In this document: piece by piece, positions 26,119-36,303 of the stretch
Layout of the letters: every line of letters begins with the position of its first letter
Numbering within the stretch: the stretch's first letter is position 1
Source of the DNA: Pseudoalteromonas sp. MEBiC 03607
Lineage (GTDB): Bacteria > Pseudomonadota > Gammaproteobacteria > Enterobacterales > Alteromonadaceae
NCBI RefSeq assembly: GCF_004792295.1
Contig: NZ_SRRY01000001.1
Coordinates: forward strand, 2,118,501 to 2,182,500
Direction of reading: 5' to 3'
Length of the DNA: 64,000 nt
Position numbers and translations under genes: made by a program
Notes under the pieces: model-generated
Databases searched by the model: none
Seen by the model: the letters and a program-made list of their open reading frames with translations, nothing else
Told to the model about the DNA's origin: nothing

Positions 26119-27405
26119 TCAAGCTTGACCATGAATACAATATGAGGCGTTGTGGCTTAATTTTGCGTTATACATTGCTTTATCTGCTAGGTTGATTAAC
26201 GTTTTCCAATCGTCACTATGATCAGGAGCGAGAGCAACACCAATACTTAAATCGATGTCAAAAGTATGTTGTTCTATTTCAAAACAGACTTCAAAACTCT
26301 TTAATAAATGATTAAGCATAGGTTCTATATATTCAATCTTTGAGATGTTTTCTACGATGATGATAAATTCATCTCCACCATAACGGTAGATGGCGTCATC
26401 GGCTCGAAAAGTAGAGCTGATACGTTTTGCTGTTTCAATTAACACCTTGTCACCAATACTATGACCATAATTATCGTTTAACTGTTTGAATTTATTTATA
26501 TCAATAAAAATTAGTGCCAGTTTGTTGTCTACTGAACAAGTATTAATGGCCTGGCGTAAATGGGGTTCTAGGTCTGAGCGGTTAAGAGCACCTGTTAAAT
26601 GGTCGTGTTTTGCTTGAAAATTTAATCTTTTAGTTCGTTTATGGATGATATTGCTCATACGTTGAAATCGTTTAAGGAGGTGACCTATTTCATCATGCCT
26701 GTAAACAATACTTACGTTAGGTTTATCTCCTTTCTCTAATTGTTCAGTAATATGCAGTAATTGCTTTAACGGAATGAAGAGTTTTTTATTAATAAAAACT
26801 GCTGAAAAAACGCATAATAAAATAAGCAGTGGAATTTGAATTGAAATTAGATACGTTAACAACAAACTGTGTTGTTGAAAATCTGACATCTCTATATCTA
26901 ACTTTTCACGTTGTATATTTTGAAATTCAGAAATTAATTTGCGAATTTGCTCCATGTACTCTTTCCCTTCGTTGCTTTGTACAACCTCCATTGCTGCTTG
27001 GATTGCAGAGGGACTGTTTTGCATCACTAAATTAATAGTTAAATCTAACTCGTCAAATTTTTTATTTATTAAAACATCAAGTTGAGATAGTTTTTCTTGC
27101 TGCTCTCGCTGATGTATTGTAATTTTAGTCAGGGTTAAAAAGTGTGTTTTTGCTTTTTTTATACCGTCGTAGTAGGGCGTTAAATAAGATGTATTTTGTG
27201 TAAGAAGATAACCACGCTGGCCTGTTTCTGCATGAACTATTTGGGTGTAAAGTTTTTCTGATTCGTCAATTATTTCGTGTGTATGATCAACTGCCTCGTG
27301 CTTTTGCCTGCCTTCTTTATCTAAAAGCATAACTAAAACAGTGTTAGTGGTAACCAATAAAAGCAATAGTATTAGTAAAGCTAAAAACTGGGTTCTAAGC
27401 GACAT
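26119..27405 (-). CDS. Diguanylate cyclase with CHASE3-like sensor and HAMP
   Basis: This 428-residue protein has a membrane helix at residues 8-30, a periplasmic four-helix sensor that looks like CHASE3 (with the HAETGQRGYLLT motif near residue 60), a second membrane helix (about 183-205), a HAMP linker, and a GGDEF domain (about 260-428). The active site GGDEF is at 343-347 and RADD five residues earlier is an intact inhibition site. It should make cyclic di-GMP in response to an unknown periplasmic cue. It is divergent from the hybrid kinase at 27630. Confidence 0.9.
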   Translation of the reverse strand: MSLRTQFLALLILLLLLVTTNTVLVMLLDKEGRQKHEAVDHTHEIIDESEKLYTQIVHAETGQRGYLLTQNTSYLTPYYDGIKKAKTHFLTLTKITIHQREQQEKLSQLDVLINKKFDELDLTINLVMQNSPSAIQAAMEVVQSNEGKEYMEQIRKLISEFQNIQREKLDIEMSDFQQHSLLLTYLISIQIPLLILLCVFSAVFINKKLFIPLKQLLHITEQLEKGDKPNVSIVYRHDEIGHLLKRFQRMSNIIHKRTKRLNFQAKHDHLTGALNRSDLEPHLRQAINTCSVDNKLALIFIDINKFKQLNDNYGHSIGDKVLIETAKRISSTFRADDAIYRYGGDEFIIIVENISKIEYIEPMLNHLLKSFEVCFEIEQHTFDIDLSIGVALAPDHSDDWKTLINLADKAMYNAKLSHNASYCIHGQA

Positions 27406-27629
27406 AGAAAAACCAACGACAAGAAAGTTATATTTTTTAAGTATAAAGTATTGTTTAAGATGCGGACTTTTACCAATTTATAATAAAAACAAAGGCTACT
27501 AATAATGTTTTTGGGTTGCTAAATGTTATTATCTTAGTTCTATATTCTAAGTTTTAAAGTGTGTAATAGCTATTTTACTGGTATGCTAAAAACTTAAAAA
27601 TCGCAGCTTAAAAATGACAAGGAGTGACT

Positions 27630-29648
27630 GTGAACTTTCTGCGCCAATTTCACGATATTGTATCGAATCAGCAAACTAATTTTGATGATAAAGTGGCGCA
27701 ATTGCTGCATTTTGGCTTAGCGATATTCAATCTTGATTTTGCAATTGTGAGTCGTGTTGAAGAACAAGTATATACAGTTATTCACGTGGTTTCTCCAAAC
27801 GATGCGATCCCTGTTGGGTCTCAGTTTGATGTAGCAGGAACCTATTGTTCACACACATTAGCTGCAGACAAAGCATTATCATTTAACCATGCATCTCAGA
27901 GCTACATAGCTGAACATCCTTGTTACAAGAACTTCCAATTAGAATCTTATATTGGTGCGCCTATCCACATTGGTAAAAGGGTGTTTGGTACGGTTAACTT
28001 TTCAGCGGCACAATCTACAGCACCATTCACAGAAGAGGCGCATGATTATGTTGAACTTTTTGCTCAATGGTTGGGCAATGAGTTTGCTCGTAATCTATCA
28101 TCAGAAAAATTAATTAAAAAGAACTCTATGCTTGCACAAGTTGAAGAGGTGGCAAAAATTGGCTCTTGGGAGCTAGATTTAATCACCAATCATCTTTACT
28201 GGAGTAAGCAAACTAAAGTTATTCATGAAGTCCCTGAAGATTTCAAGCCCGATCTCGAGAATGCAATTCAATTTTACAAACAAGGCGAAAGCCGCCAAGC
28301 CATTGAAAAAGTTGTCAAAGAAGCTATTGAGCAAGGTAAAGATTGGAATATTGAAATTGAATTGATAACAGCTAAAGGTAATCCTATATGGGTATCAACA
28401 GTCGGAAAAGCTGAATTTAAAGAGGGGGCGTGTGTTCGGATAATTGGTACTTTTCAAGATATTACTAAGTCGGTACTGCTACGTGAAGAGCTTAAAAAAC
28501 AAAAAGCTGATGCAGAACGTACACTTGAAGATAGAAGCATTTTGCTTGCCAAAATAAGCCATGAACTTCGTACTCCGCTCAATGGTATTACAGGCATGTT
28601 AACGACTTTGTTGTATGAAAAATCAGAGCAAAAGCGTGAAGAGAAACTCAAAATAGCGTTGCGTAGTGCAGATATTTTGCTGAATATTATTAATGAAGTG
28701 TTGGATTTTTCAAAAATTAATCACGGCGAACTTAAGCTTGAACCTAGTCACTTCTTATTGAAAACCATTTTTGTTGATATTGTTTCTTTGTATTCTCCTT
28801 TGTATCAACAAAGTAACCTTAGCTTTGATGCGACGATTGATATCAGTGATGAGTGTTGGACCTTCAGTGACAATACTCGCATTACACAAATAGTCTCGAA
28901 CTTGTTGAGTAATGCACTTAAGTTTACTGAGCAAGGTGAGGTAACGTTAACTGCCAGTGCTAAAGAGCTCAATGATAAAGTGTTTCTGTCTTTTAAGGTC
29001 ACTGATTCAGGGATTGGCATGACTGAGCACTTTATGAAATCGCTATTTTCACCCTTTACACAAGAGATAAGTAAAGATCGAAAAAAGGGCGGTACAGGTC
29101 TTGGCCTAGCAATAGTTAAAGAGCTAATTGATTATATGGGCGGCACAGTTGAGGTGAACAGTGAACATAGAAAAGGCAGTTGTTTTGAAATTAAACTCCC
29201 TCTAGAAAAAGGTCAACCTCAAAGCCATCAACAACAAGATGTAAGTAATATTGATTTTACAACTCTTCCTCTCGCTATTTTGGTCGTTGATGATAATCAG
29301 ATTAACCGGTTAGTCTTGAAAGCACATTTAGAAAAATTAGGCTTAACTGCAGACTTTGCATGTGATGGCGTCGATGCGATCAATAAATGCAAACAAAATA
29401 ACTACAATTTGATATTTATGGATTGCGTAATGCCTGAACTTGACGGTTTAGAAGCAACACGTTATCTGAGAGCTAATGGTATTTGTCCTGAAAATAAAAC
29501 GTTTATAATTGCATTAACTGCGAATACTTCTGCAGATGATAAAGCCGCCTGTAAAAAAGCGGGCATGGATTTGTTTGTATCAAAGCCTGTTAAAAATACG
29601 GCAATTGAACAATCCATTATTGCAGCAAAAGGACATTTAGCGCTTTAA
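27630..29648 (+). CDS. Soluble hybrid histidine kinase (GAF-PAS-HisKA-HATPase-REC)
   Basis: This 672-residue kinase lacks membrane helices. Domains in order: GAF (residues 10-155), PAS with PAC (about 165-285), a short coiled coil, HisKA with phospho-acceptor His311 (SHELRTPLNG), HATPase with GTGLGLAIVKELI, and a receiver with Asp598 (IFMDCVMPELDG). There is no Hpt or DNA-binding output domain, so it must pass phosphate to another protein. The GTG at 27630 is the likely start as AAGGAG sits 5 bases before it; a GTG 6 bases upstream overlaps that ribosome site. It may read into the solute-binding protein gene 125 bases downstream. Confidence 0.9.
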   Translation: MNFLRQFHDIVSNQQTNFDDKVAQLLHFGLAIFNLDFAIVSRVEEQVYTVIHVVSPNDAIPVGSQFDVAGTYCSHTLAADKALSFNHASQSYIAEHPCYKNFQLESYIGAPIHIGKRVFGTVNFSAAQSTAPFTEEAHDYVELFAQWLGNEFARNLSSEKLIKKNSMLAQVEEVAKIGSWELDLITNHLYWSKQTKVIHEVPEDFKPDLENAIQFYKQGESRQAIEKVVKEAIEQGKDWNIEIELITAKGNPIWVSTVGKAEFKEGACVRIIGTFQDITKSVLLREELKKQKADAERTLEDRSILLAKISHELRTPLNGITGMLTTLLYEKSEQKREEKLKIALRSADILLNIINEVLDFSKINHGELKLEPSHFLLKTIFVDIVSLYSPLYQQSNLSFDATIDISDECWTFSDNTRITQIVSNLLSNALKFTEQGEVTLTASAKELNDKVFLSFKVTDSGIGMTEHFMKSLFSPFTQEISKDRKKGGTGLGLAIVKELIDYMGGTVEVNSEHRKGSCFEIKLPLEKGQPQSHQQQDVSNIDFTTLPLAILVVDDNQINRLVLKAHLEKLGLTADFACDGVDAINKCKQNNYNLIFMDCVMPELDGLEATRYLRANGICPENKTFIIALTANTSADDKAACKKAGMDLFVSKPVKNTAIEQSIIAAKGHLAL

Positions 29649-29707
29649 ACATAAGGTTTAAAGCAATTTTATACTTATATCCCTAACCCTAACAATACAT
29701 TGCGATT

Positions 29708-29721
29708 GCCTAAGTTTAGGC
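29708..29721. promoter_or_regulatory. Palindrome upstream of the solute-binding protein gene
   Basis: GCCTAAGTTTAGGC is a 6+6 palindrome with a 2-base centre, 52 bases before the start of the 29774 gene. It could be an operator. No family assignment is possible. Confidence 0.35.
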
Positions 29722-29773
29722 TATCTTCAAATTTAACCTATACTTAATGTATATAAAAATTTGGGGTAATGTA

Positions 29774-31042
29774 ATGAATCATGCTCAAAATCGTCGGCGC
29801 TTTTTGAAAACTCTTAGCGTAGGTGCTGCGGTATCAACGTTGGCGTTTAAAGCCCCCTATGTTTTTGCTAAAAAGCAAATCACTCTGCGCGTTATGGGGA
29901 CGCATGTCACATTACAAGAAGAGCTCAGACAACGCGCAATGCGTGAGTTAGGCATTAATGTTGAGTTTACCCCAATGGGCAGTGCTGCTGTACTACAAAA
30001 AGCAGCTGCAAACCCAAATTCTTTCGATCTCTATGAGCAATGGTCTGATTCAATCAACATACTATGGCAAGCGGGTGCAATACAGCCATTAGATATTGAT
30101 AGGTTAAACTATTGGCAAGAAATTAACCCTTTGACTAAAACAGGCAAGATTACACCTGAAGCAAGCATAGGAGCCGGAGATTCACCTAACAAGTTACTTT
30201 ATGTTCAAGCCGATGGCTCCTTGGGAACTACACCTACAAAGCAAATTAGTTTTATGCCTTATGTCCATAATGTTGATTCATTTGGCTACAACACTAATTT
30301 TATAGAACAAGGTATTCCTTATGAAACAGAGTCATGGGCTTGGTTACTTGATGAAAAAAACAAAGGTAAAGTGGCTTTAGTGAATGCTCCCACTATTGGA
30401 ATCTTTGATGCAGCTTTAGCAGCTCAAGGCAAAGGACTGATGCGTTTCAACGATATTGGCAATATGAGTATTTCTGAAATAGATCAGCTATTTGCAATTC
30501 TACTCGAGAAAAAAAGGCAAGGTCATTTCGCTGGCTTTTGGACGTCTGTTCCGCAGTCTGTAGATTTCATGAAAATGAAACGGGTCAATATTCAAAGTAT
30601 GTTTTCTCCAGGTGTAAGTGCATGTAAAGGACAGGGGATACCCGTTGTTTATGCTTCTCCCAAAGAAGGGTACCGTGCATGGCATGGGGTTATGTGCTTA
30701 TCTTCTAATACACAAGGACATGTAAAAGATGCGGCATATGAGTATATGAATTGGTGGTTATCTGGCTATCCAGGAGCATTTATTGCGCGCCAAGGTTATT
30801 ATATTTCTAACCCCGATCGCAGTCAGCCGCTTATGTCAAAGCCGGAATGGGATTATTGGTATGAAGGAAAAGCTGCATCAATAGACCTGCAAGGTACAGA
30901 TGGAAAAGTGTCGGTTAAAGCGGGCCAGATGCGAGATGGTGGCAGTTATATAAAGCGTTTTTCGAATATTGCCGTTTGGAATACAGTAATGCCTAATTAT
31001 GATTACAGCTTAGATAAGTGGTATGAGCTATTAAACTCATAG
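29774..31042 (+). CDS. Tat-exported extracellular solute-binding protein (PotD-like fold)
   Basis: This 422-residue protein begins with a twin-arginine signal (RRRFLKTLSVGAAVST, then AFKAPYVFA) and resembles type-2 periplasmic solute-binding proteins of the spermidine/putrescine and iron group. No ABC permease or ATPase is next to it. Instead the next gene, 9 bases on, is a TorS-like hybrid kinase. That layout suggests that it is a ligand-sensing partner of the kinase, as TorT is for TorS. The ATG at 29774 is chosen because it gives a proper Tat signal and has GGGGT upstream; an upstream ATG at 29747 adds 9 residues. Confidence 0.8.
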   Translation: MNHAQNRRRFLKTLSVGAAVSTLAFKAPYVFAKKQITLRVMGTHVTLQEELRQRAMRELGINVEFTPMGSAAVLQKAAANPNSFDLYEQWSDSINILWQAGAIQPLDIDRLNYWQEINPLTKTGKITPEASIGAGDSPNKLLYVQADGSLGTTPTKQISFMPYVHNVDSFGYNTNFIEQGIPYETESWAWLLDEKNKGKVALVNAPTIGIFDAALAAQGKGLMRFNDIGNMSISEIDQLFAILLEKKRQGHFAGFWTSVPQSVDFMKMKRVNIQSMFSPGVSACKGQGIPVVYASPKEGYRAWHGVMCLSSNTQGHVKDAAYEYMNWWLSGYPGAFIARQGYYISNPDRSQPLMSKPEWDYWYEGKAASIDLQGTDGKVSVKAGQMRDGGSYIKRFSNIAVWNTVMPNYDYSLDKWYELLNS

Positions 31043-31051
31043 GGAATTAAA

Positions 31052-33355
31052 TTGATTAATATCATTTCTAAGTCACTGGCAGCTAAAGTATTACTTGCAT
31101 TAATGCTGGTGATATTAGTCATGGGAATAAGCTTTGTTGTGATGAACAAGCGCCTCAAAACAATTGAAGTGTCTTTCAATGATATTAGCCGTATAAGCAA
31201 TTATGCAGTCAGCATCTTAAGCATAAACAAAGATATTGTTGAAATGCAAAGAGATATTTCTGTCTATGGCTCGTCTGGAAGTGAAGCTGTTTTTAGTAAA
31301 ATCATAGAGAATTTCGACAGTGTAAAAAGCCGTTTAAATGAAGTTAACTTGAAATCAGATGAGAGTGATAGCCAAGTATATTTAGACTCTATGTCTGAGT
31401 TAATCGACAGATATAGTGATAATTTAGCTGTCCTCACGAAGCGATATGAAATTAGATCAGAGCTCATCGAAGTTGAACTTCCGAGCATTTATTTTGAGGC
31501 CGTTACTCATCTTGAAAACCTAAAGAAGCTAGCTGTTTCTAATGAACAAATGTTGATCATCGCGGAAAGCCTCAATATGTGGCATGTGCTACATCGTGAT
31601 GCCTATCAATTTTTAACTAAAAAAGACTATACAAAACGAACTGCCGTTAATAATGCTTTGCAAGTGTTATCTGGGCTTAATAATGATCTAGCTATGACAC
31701 AACAAGACGATGTTCAGAGTGAAATTTTAAGAACAGCGACATTAGCGAGCACTTATCAGAACGCTTTTTCAAAAGCTATTCAGGCCAATCGCAACTACTT
31801 TAGTTTGGTAAATGTTGTAATGGCGGGGGATGCAATCGAGTTTAGTACACTAGCAAATAAGCTAAGAGAGAATTCTTTAGCCCATTTAAATCAGATCAAA
31901 AAAGACGCAGAAATCACAGTTTCTAAAACCGAAAAAATATTAAAAGCACTGGCGGCTGTCGTGTTTATTTATGTGTTAGCGCTTGCCGCATTTTTTCATC
32001 TACAAATATCTCAAGCCATCAAGAGGCTCACTGTCAGTTTTCAACGCTTTTTAGAGGGGGATTTATCGGCACCAATACATGATTTAAACCGTAAAGATGA
32101 AATTGGAGTTCTTGCAAGCGCAGCAGATAGCTTTCGTATTTTAAGTCGTGATCTTTCTGAAGCAAAAAAAGTTGCAGAGCACACGACAAAAGTAAAATCA
32201 GAGTTTCTCGCCAATATGAGTCATGAAATAAGAACTCCTATGAATGGTATTTTAGGAATGGCTCGACAATTGAGTAGAACAACACTCACTACAGAACAGG
32301 CAAAGATGCTTGCTATTATTCAGTCTTCTGGTTCGAGTTTATTAGTGATTATTAATGATATTTTGGATTTAAGTAAAATAGAGGCTTCTAAAATTGAGCT
32401 AGAATCTCAACCAATTAAGTTAAGCAGTATATTAGATGAACTCCAGCATCTATTTTTAGAACAAGCACATAGCAAGAATATTCAATTTAATATTGAAACA
32501 AGCCCTGATGGCAAAGAGGCCATCTTCTTAGGAGATGAAACGCGTTTGAAACAAGTACTAATTAATTTACTTGGTAACGCAATTAAATTTACAGAGCGGG
32601 GTAATGTGACGTTGAGTGTTGAAATTGCTCAACGTAATGATGAATTTAGCTTAACGTTTAACGTAATAGATACTGGGATTGGTATAGTCAAAGAGCACAT
32701 GAGTAATTTATTTGAAGCCTTTTCACAAGCTGATGCCTCAATTACACGTCGCTTTGGTGGTACAGGGTTAGGTTTGGCTATTTCGAGTAAGTTACTCAAT
32801 TTGATGGGCACAACTTTACATGTTGAAAGTGAAGCTGGTGTTGGTTCACGTTTTTATTTTCAGATGGTAGCAAAACAGAGCTTTAAGCATGCTGATATAA
32901 AAGAGGTAACGCTGATGAAATTTCCAGATGAGTCTTTTGATTTCTCAAGACTAAATGTTCTGATTGTTGAAGACAATGAAATCAATCAGGTCGTTATCGA
33001 AGCGATGCTAAATGAATTTAATATTAGCTCAATAAAAATAGCAAATGATGGCGAACAAGCCATATTACAATGTGAGAAACAGTTATTTGATATTATTTTC
33101 ATGGACATGCAAATGCCTGTTTTAGATGGCCCTCAGGCAACAATAAAAATACGCGAGAAAGAAGCCTTTAAATCAACACCTATCATTGCATTGACTGCTA
33201 ATGTATTAAGTGCAGATAAGCAGCGTTGTTTTGATGCTGGGATGAATGATTTCATTGCTAAACCAATAAAGTATGAATCTCTTAAAGAGGTATTGTTAAA
33301 GTGGTGCACACCAGCAGATGACAGCCAAGAGGAGCATTATACCTGCTCAAAGTGA
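31052..33355 (+). CDS. Membrane hybrid histidine kinase, TorS-like (HAMP-HisKA-HATPase-REC)
   Basis: This 767-residue sensor has a membrane helix at about residues 9-31, a long all-helical periplasmic domain (32-295), a second helix (297-316), HAMP (to about 370), HisKA with His391 (SHEIRTPMNG), HATPase with GTGLGLAISSKLL and a receiver with Asp685 (IFMDMQMPVLDG). The helical periplasmic region fits the type that contacts a binding protein. No Hpt domain is present (TorS has one). It begins with TTG, with AGGGA 7 bases upstream. It is 9 bases after the solute-binding protein stop, so they are co-transcribed. No response regulator follows. Confidence 0.88.
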   Translation: MINIISKSLAAKVLLALMLVILVMGISFVVMNKRLKTIEVSFNDISRISNYAVSILSINKDIVEMQRDISVYGSSGSEAVFSKIIENFDSVKSRLNEVNLKSDESDSQVYLDSMSELIDRYSDNLAVLTKRYEIRSELIEVELPSIYFEAVTHLENLKKLAVSNEQMLIIAESLNMWHVLHRDAYQFLTKKDYTKRTAVNNALQVLSGLNNDLAMTQQDDVQSEILRTATLASTYQNAFSKAIQANRNYFSLVNVVMAGDAIEFSTLANKLRENSLAHLNQIKKDAEITVSKTEKILKALAAVVFIYVLALAAFFHLQISQAIKRLTVSFQRFLEGDLSAPIHDLNRKDEIGVLASAADSFRILSRDLSEAKKVAEHTTKVKSEFLANMSHEIRTPMNGILGMARQLSRTTLTTEQAKMLAIIQSSGSSLLVIINDILDLSKIEASKIELESQPIKLSSILDELQHLFLEQAHSKNIQFNIETSPDGKEAIFLGDETRLKQVLINLLGNAIKFTERGNVTLSVEIAQRNDEFSLTFNVIDTGIGIVKEHMSNLFEAFSQADASITRRFGGTGLGLAISSKLLNLMGTTLHVESEAGVGSRFYFQMVAKQSFKHADIKEVTLMKFPDESFDFSRLNVLIVEDNEINQVVIEAMLNEFNISSIKIANDGEQAILQCEKQLFDIIFMDMQMPVLDGPQATIKIREKEAFKSTPIIALTANVLSADKQRCFDAGMNDFIAKPIKYESLKEVLLKWCTPADDSQEEHYTCSK

Positions 33356-33460
33356 GCCTATGTGTATACAGTAAAATACGAATGTATTGTTTTCGATTTG
33401 TTTGTGCTTTTATATAAATTAAGTTGCAGAGTACAACAACAATAATCCCAAGCTAATCAT

Positions 33461-33488
33461 TTCAACTCGTATAAAAAGTCCGTATAAT
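33461..33488 (+). promoter_or_regulatory. Candidate sigma-70 promoter of ttcA
   Basis: A perfect -10 TATAAT (33483-33488) lies 16 bases after TTCAAC (33461-33466), a weak -35. Transcription would begin near 33495, about 50 bases before ttcA. Confidence 0.45.
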
Positions 33489-33546
33489 CCACGCCGAACT
33501 TTTTACTATGAAACATGGCTTAGCAAAGCCTGTATGAGCAGAGCAA

Positions 33547-34440
33547 ATGAATCAAACTGATACTAGAAAAGAAACTCTTGAATTTAATAAACTTCAAAAG
33601 CGTCTAAGAAGGCATGTTGGTAACGCGATTACTGATTACAACATGATTGAAGACGGTGATGTTGTTATGGCGTGTATCAGTGGTGGTAAAGATTCTTTTG
33701 CGATGCTAGATATTTTGCTTAATTTACAAAAAGCAGCGCCAATTAAATTTGAAGTGATTGCGGTAAACCTTGATCAGAAGCAGCCAGGCTTTCCTGAGCA
33801 CATTTTGCCTGATTACTTTGAAACGCTAAATATCCCGTATTACATCGTTGATAAAGATACCTACTCAGTAGTAAAGGAAAAAGTACCAGAAGGTAAGACG
33901 ACGTGTGGTCTGTGTTCACGACTTCGTCGCGGCACACTTTATTCATTCGCAGAAAAAATTGGCGCGACAAAACTAGCACTTGGTCATCACATGGATGACA
34001 TTGTTGAGACAATGTTCTTAAATATGTTTCATGGTTCACGATTAAAAGCGATGCCACCAAAATTACGCTCTGATGATGAACGTAACGTAGTCATTCGTCC
34101 GTTGTCATATTGCCGTGAGAAAGATTTAATTAAATACGCAGAGCATAAAGATTTCCCGATTATTCCTTGTAACTTGTGTGGCTCGCAAGAAAACCTTCAG
34201 CGTCAATCAATTAAAGCCATGCTGACAGAGTGGGATAAGAAAACTCCGGGTCGTGTTGAGAGTATCTTTAAGTCTTTACAGAATGTTAGCCCAAGTCAGC
34301 TTGCAGACAGAAACTTATTTGATTTTGAGAACTTACCACTTGATAGAGAAGGCAATCGTGAAAGCTATGACTTTAGCGAGGCGGTAGTCTCTTCGACAAA
34401 CATTGATGAATCATTATTTATCGATGTAACAAATATATAA
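33547..34440 (+). CDS. ttcA: tRNA 2-thiocytidine(32) synthetase TtcA
   Basis: This 297-residue enzyme thiolates C32 of certain tRNAs, using ATP and an iron-sulfur cluster. The PP-loop SGGKDS is at residues 45-50. The cluster cysteines are CGLC (Cys120, Cys123) and CNLC (Cys208, Cys211). The next genes on the other strand are uspE and fnr, the same neighbourhood as in E. coli. It is monocistronic with a strong terminator. Confidence 0.95.
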   Translation: MNQTDTRKETLEFNKLQKRLRRHVGNAITDYNMIEDGDVVMACISGGKDSFAMLDILLNLQKAAPIKFEVIAVNLDQKQPGFPEHILPDYFETLNIPYYIVDKDTYSVVKEKVPEGKTTCGLCSRLRRGTLYSFAEKIGATKLALGHHMDDIVETMFLNMFHGSRLKAMPPKLRSDDERNVVIRPLSYCREKDLIKYAEHKDFPIIPCNLCGSQENLQRQSIKAMLTEWDKKTPGRVESIFKSLQNVSPSQLADRNLFDFENLPLDREGNRESYDFSEAVVSSTNIDESLFIDVTNI

Positions 34441-34463
34441 AAACCCTCAAACTGTATATAAAA

Positions 34464-34488
34464 AAAGCCCCGAACTGGGGCTTTTTTA
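34464..34488. terminator. Bidirectional Rho-independent terminator
   Basis: AAGCCCC/GGGGCTT closes over GAACT, with an A tract on the left and T tract on the right. It lies between the convergent ttcA and uspE genes. Confidence 0.9.
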
Positions 34489-34504
34489 ATGCATTTTAAA
34501 AATG

Positions 34505-35428
34505 TTATTTAGCAAGAGGGCTGACGTAGCCGTCTGGTTTTAACGCTAATACATCACAATCAAGACTATCAATGACATGCTCTGCAGTGTTACCGACAAG
34601 CGCCGCGCTTAACCCCGTGCGACCGACAGTACCAATCACTACTAATTCGCTGTTTAACCGTGCAGCAACATCAGGAATGACATCTTCTGGTAAGCCTTCT
34701 TCAATGTGGCAATGAGCTTTATCAATATTAAACCCTTCAGCTAACGAAAGCGTTGATTCAAAGTGATGTTTCTTAACTGATTCGTTATAAACACCCGGGT
34801 TGAACTCAGGAATTTCAATAGCAATGTTAACCGGAGTTGCAGGGTATGCATTCACAAGGTTAAGAGTGGCATTCGCTAAATCACAAATGAAGCGAGCATC
34901 ATTAATAATACGTTTGTTAAGTTCAAGGTGTTGCTCGTTTTCACTTACCGCGTTCACTGCTGCAAGAATATTACCTTGTGCTGGCCACTCTTTTTCTTTA
35001 ACAAGTAAAACTGGAGCAGGGCACTTGCGAATTAGGTGCCAGTCAGTTGGCGTGAAGATAACTGATTTAAGCGTATCGTGTTGATGGGTACCTTTTACGA
35101 CTAAATCATAGCCGTCATTAATAACAGTATTAATGATTGCCTCGTAAGGACGGTTATGCCAAACAACACAGCTATCAATGGTAAGCTCAGGATAAAGTGC
35201 AATTTGCTCGTCTAGCCATGCTTGGCGATCTTTGATTACCGCCTCACGCATCGCTTCACGCTCATCAGCAGAAAGCATCGTGGTCATTTCGTAAGAGAAG
35301 TCGTAGATACTGAGGAAAGCGGTGATGGTCGCGCCAGATTTTTTGGCTAGATCAATTGAGCGGCTTAAACTGTGTTGCTGCTCTTTGGTTGGGTCTATAA
35401 CTGCTAAAATTCGTTTAATTGCGTCCAT
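34505..35428 (-). CDS. uspE: Universal stress protein UspE
   Basis: This 307-residue cytoplasmic protein has two tandem Usp domains. The first (MDAIKRILAVIDPTKEQQ onward) and the second (ending in VVIGTVGRTGLSAALVGNTAEHVID) each have the Rossmann-like fold; the second keeps the G-x2-G-x9-G(S/N) ATP-type loop. UspE is linked to stress survival and motility in E. coli. The ATG at 35428 has AAGGAG upstream and gives a normal UspE N-terminus; an extension to 35506 is open but unlikely. It lies 102 bases downstream of fnr, as in other gammaproteobacteria. Confidence 0.92.
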   Translation of the reverse strand: MDAIKRILAVIDPTKEQQHSLSRSIDLAKKSGATITAFLSIYDFSYEMTTMLSADEREAMREAVIKDRQAWLDEQIALYPELTIDSCVVWHNRPYEAIINTVINDGYDLVVKGTHQHDTLKSVIFTPTDWHLIRKCPAPVLLVKEKEWPAQGNILAAVNAVSENEQHLELNKRIINDARFICDLANATLNLVNAYPATPVNIAIEIPEFNPGVYNESVKKHHFESTLSLAEGFNIDKAHCHIEEGLPEDVIPDVAARLNSELVVIGTVGRTGLSAALVGNTAEHVIDSLDCDVLALKPDGYVSPLAK

Positions 35429-35530
35429 GTGCTGCTCCTTAACTGTTCCGCAAAAAGTAGTACTTTGAGTGTAACCTAAATTTAGAACAGTTAAAGGGGC
35501 AAACAATAGAAAGTTGCTTTAAATCAAACT

Positions 35531-36265
35531 CTACTTACATTTAATTGCTGCTGTTGTTGCAAGTGCTTGCTGGTCCAAAATGGTGATAAATTTACCTTCA
35601 ACCTTAATAAAACCGGCTTTTTGGAAGCGGCTTAAAAGGCGGCTAATTGTTTCAACAGTAAGGCCTAAATAGTTACCGATCTCGCCACGTGTCATGGTTA
35701 AACGGAATTCTTTACGCGAAAAACCGCGCTCACCGAAACGTTCTGCAAGGTTATAGATAAAACTCGCTAGGCGCTCTTCAGCTGACTTTTTATTGAGTAA
35801 CAATAACATTTCTTGGTCATAGTTAATTTCATTACTCATTAAACGCATAATTTGTTGGCGTAGCTTTGGTAATTTACCTGCTAAATCATCGAGGGTATCG
35901 AATGGAATTTCACATACCATTGAGGTTTCAAGTGCTTGCGAGAAGCTTTGATGAGCCATTTTGTTAATTGCATCGAAACCGACTAAATCACCAGCTAAAT
36001 GAAAACCAGTAATTTGCTCATCGCCTTGCTCAGATAACGTGTAAGATTTAAACGAACCTGAGCGTACCGCATATATCGCATTTAAGCTTTCACCAGACTC
36101 AAATAAAAAGTCACCTTTGTGCAGTGGTTTTTTGCGCTCGATGATTTCATCAAGACGATCCATTTCTTGACCGTTTAATGAAAATGGCAAACATAGCTGG
36201 CTAATACTGCAATTATTACAGCTAATTGTGCATAAGCCTTTTGACTTGTTTTGTGAGAAGTCCAT
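35531..36265 (-). CDS. fnr: FNR/EtrA oxygen-responsive transcription regulator
   Basis: This 244-residue CRP/FNR-type regulator uses a 4Fe-4S cluster to sense oxygen. The N-terminal cysteines Cys12, Cys16, Cys19 and Cys25 align with the E. coli set (16, 20, 23, 29), and the fourth ligand is the Cys in MVCEIPF (about residue 120). The cyclic-nucleotide-like barrel is followed by the helix-turn-helix [20 protein letters not shown], whose ETISR matches FNR recognition helices that bind TTGAT-N4-ATCAA. It lies at the end of the cco maturation genes, 38 bases after the SafE-like gene. Confidence 0.95.
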   Translation of the reverse strand: MDFSQNKSKGLCTISCNNCSISQLCLPFSLNGQEMDRLDEIIERKKPLHKGDFLFESGESLNAIYAVRSGSFKSYTLSEQGDEQITGFHLAGDLVGFDAINKMAHQSFSQALETSMVCEIPFDTLDDLAGKLPKLRQQIMRLMSNEINYDQEMLLLLNKKSAEERLASFIYNLAERFGERGFSRKEFRLTMTRGEIGNYLGLTVETISRLLSRFQKAGFIKVEGKFITILDQQALATTAAIKCK

Positions 36266-36303
36266 ACATCAAATCCATTCAAATAAGTTAACAACGCGTA
36301 AGA

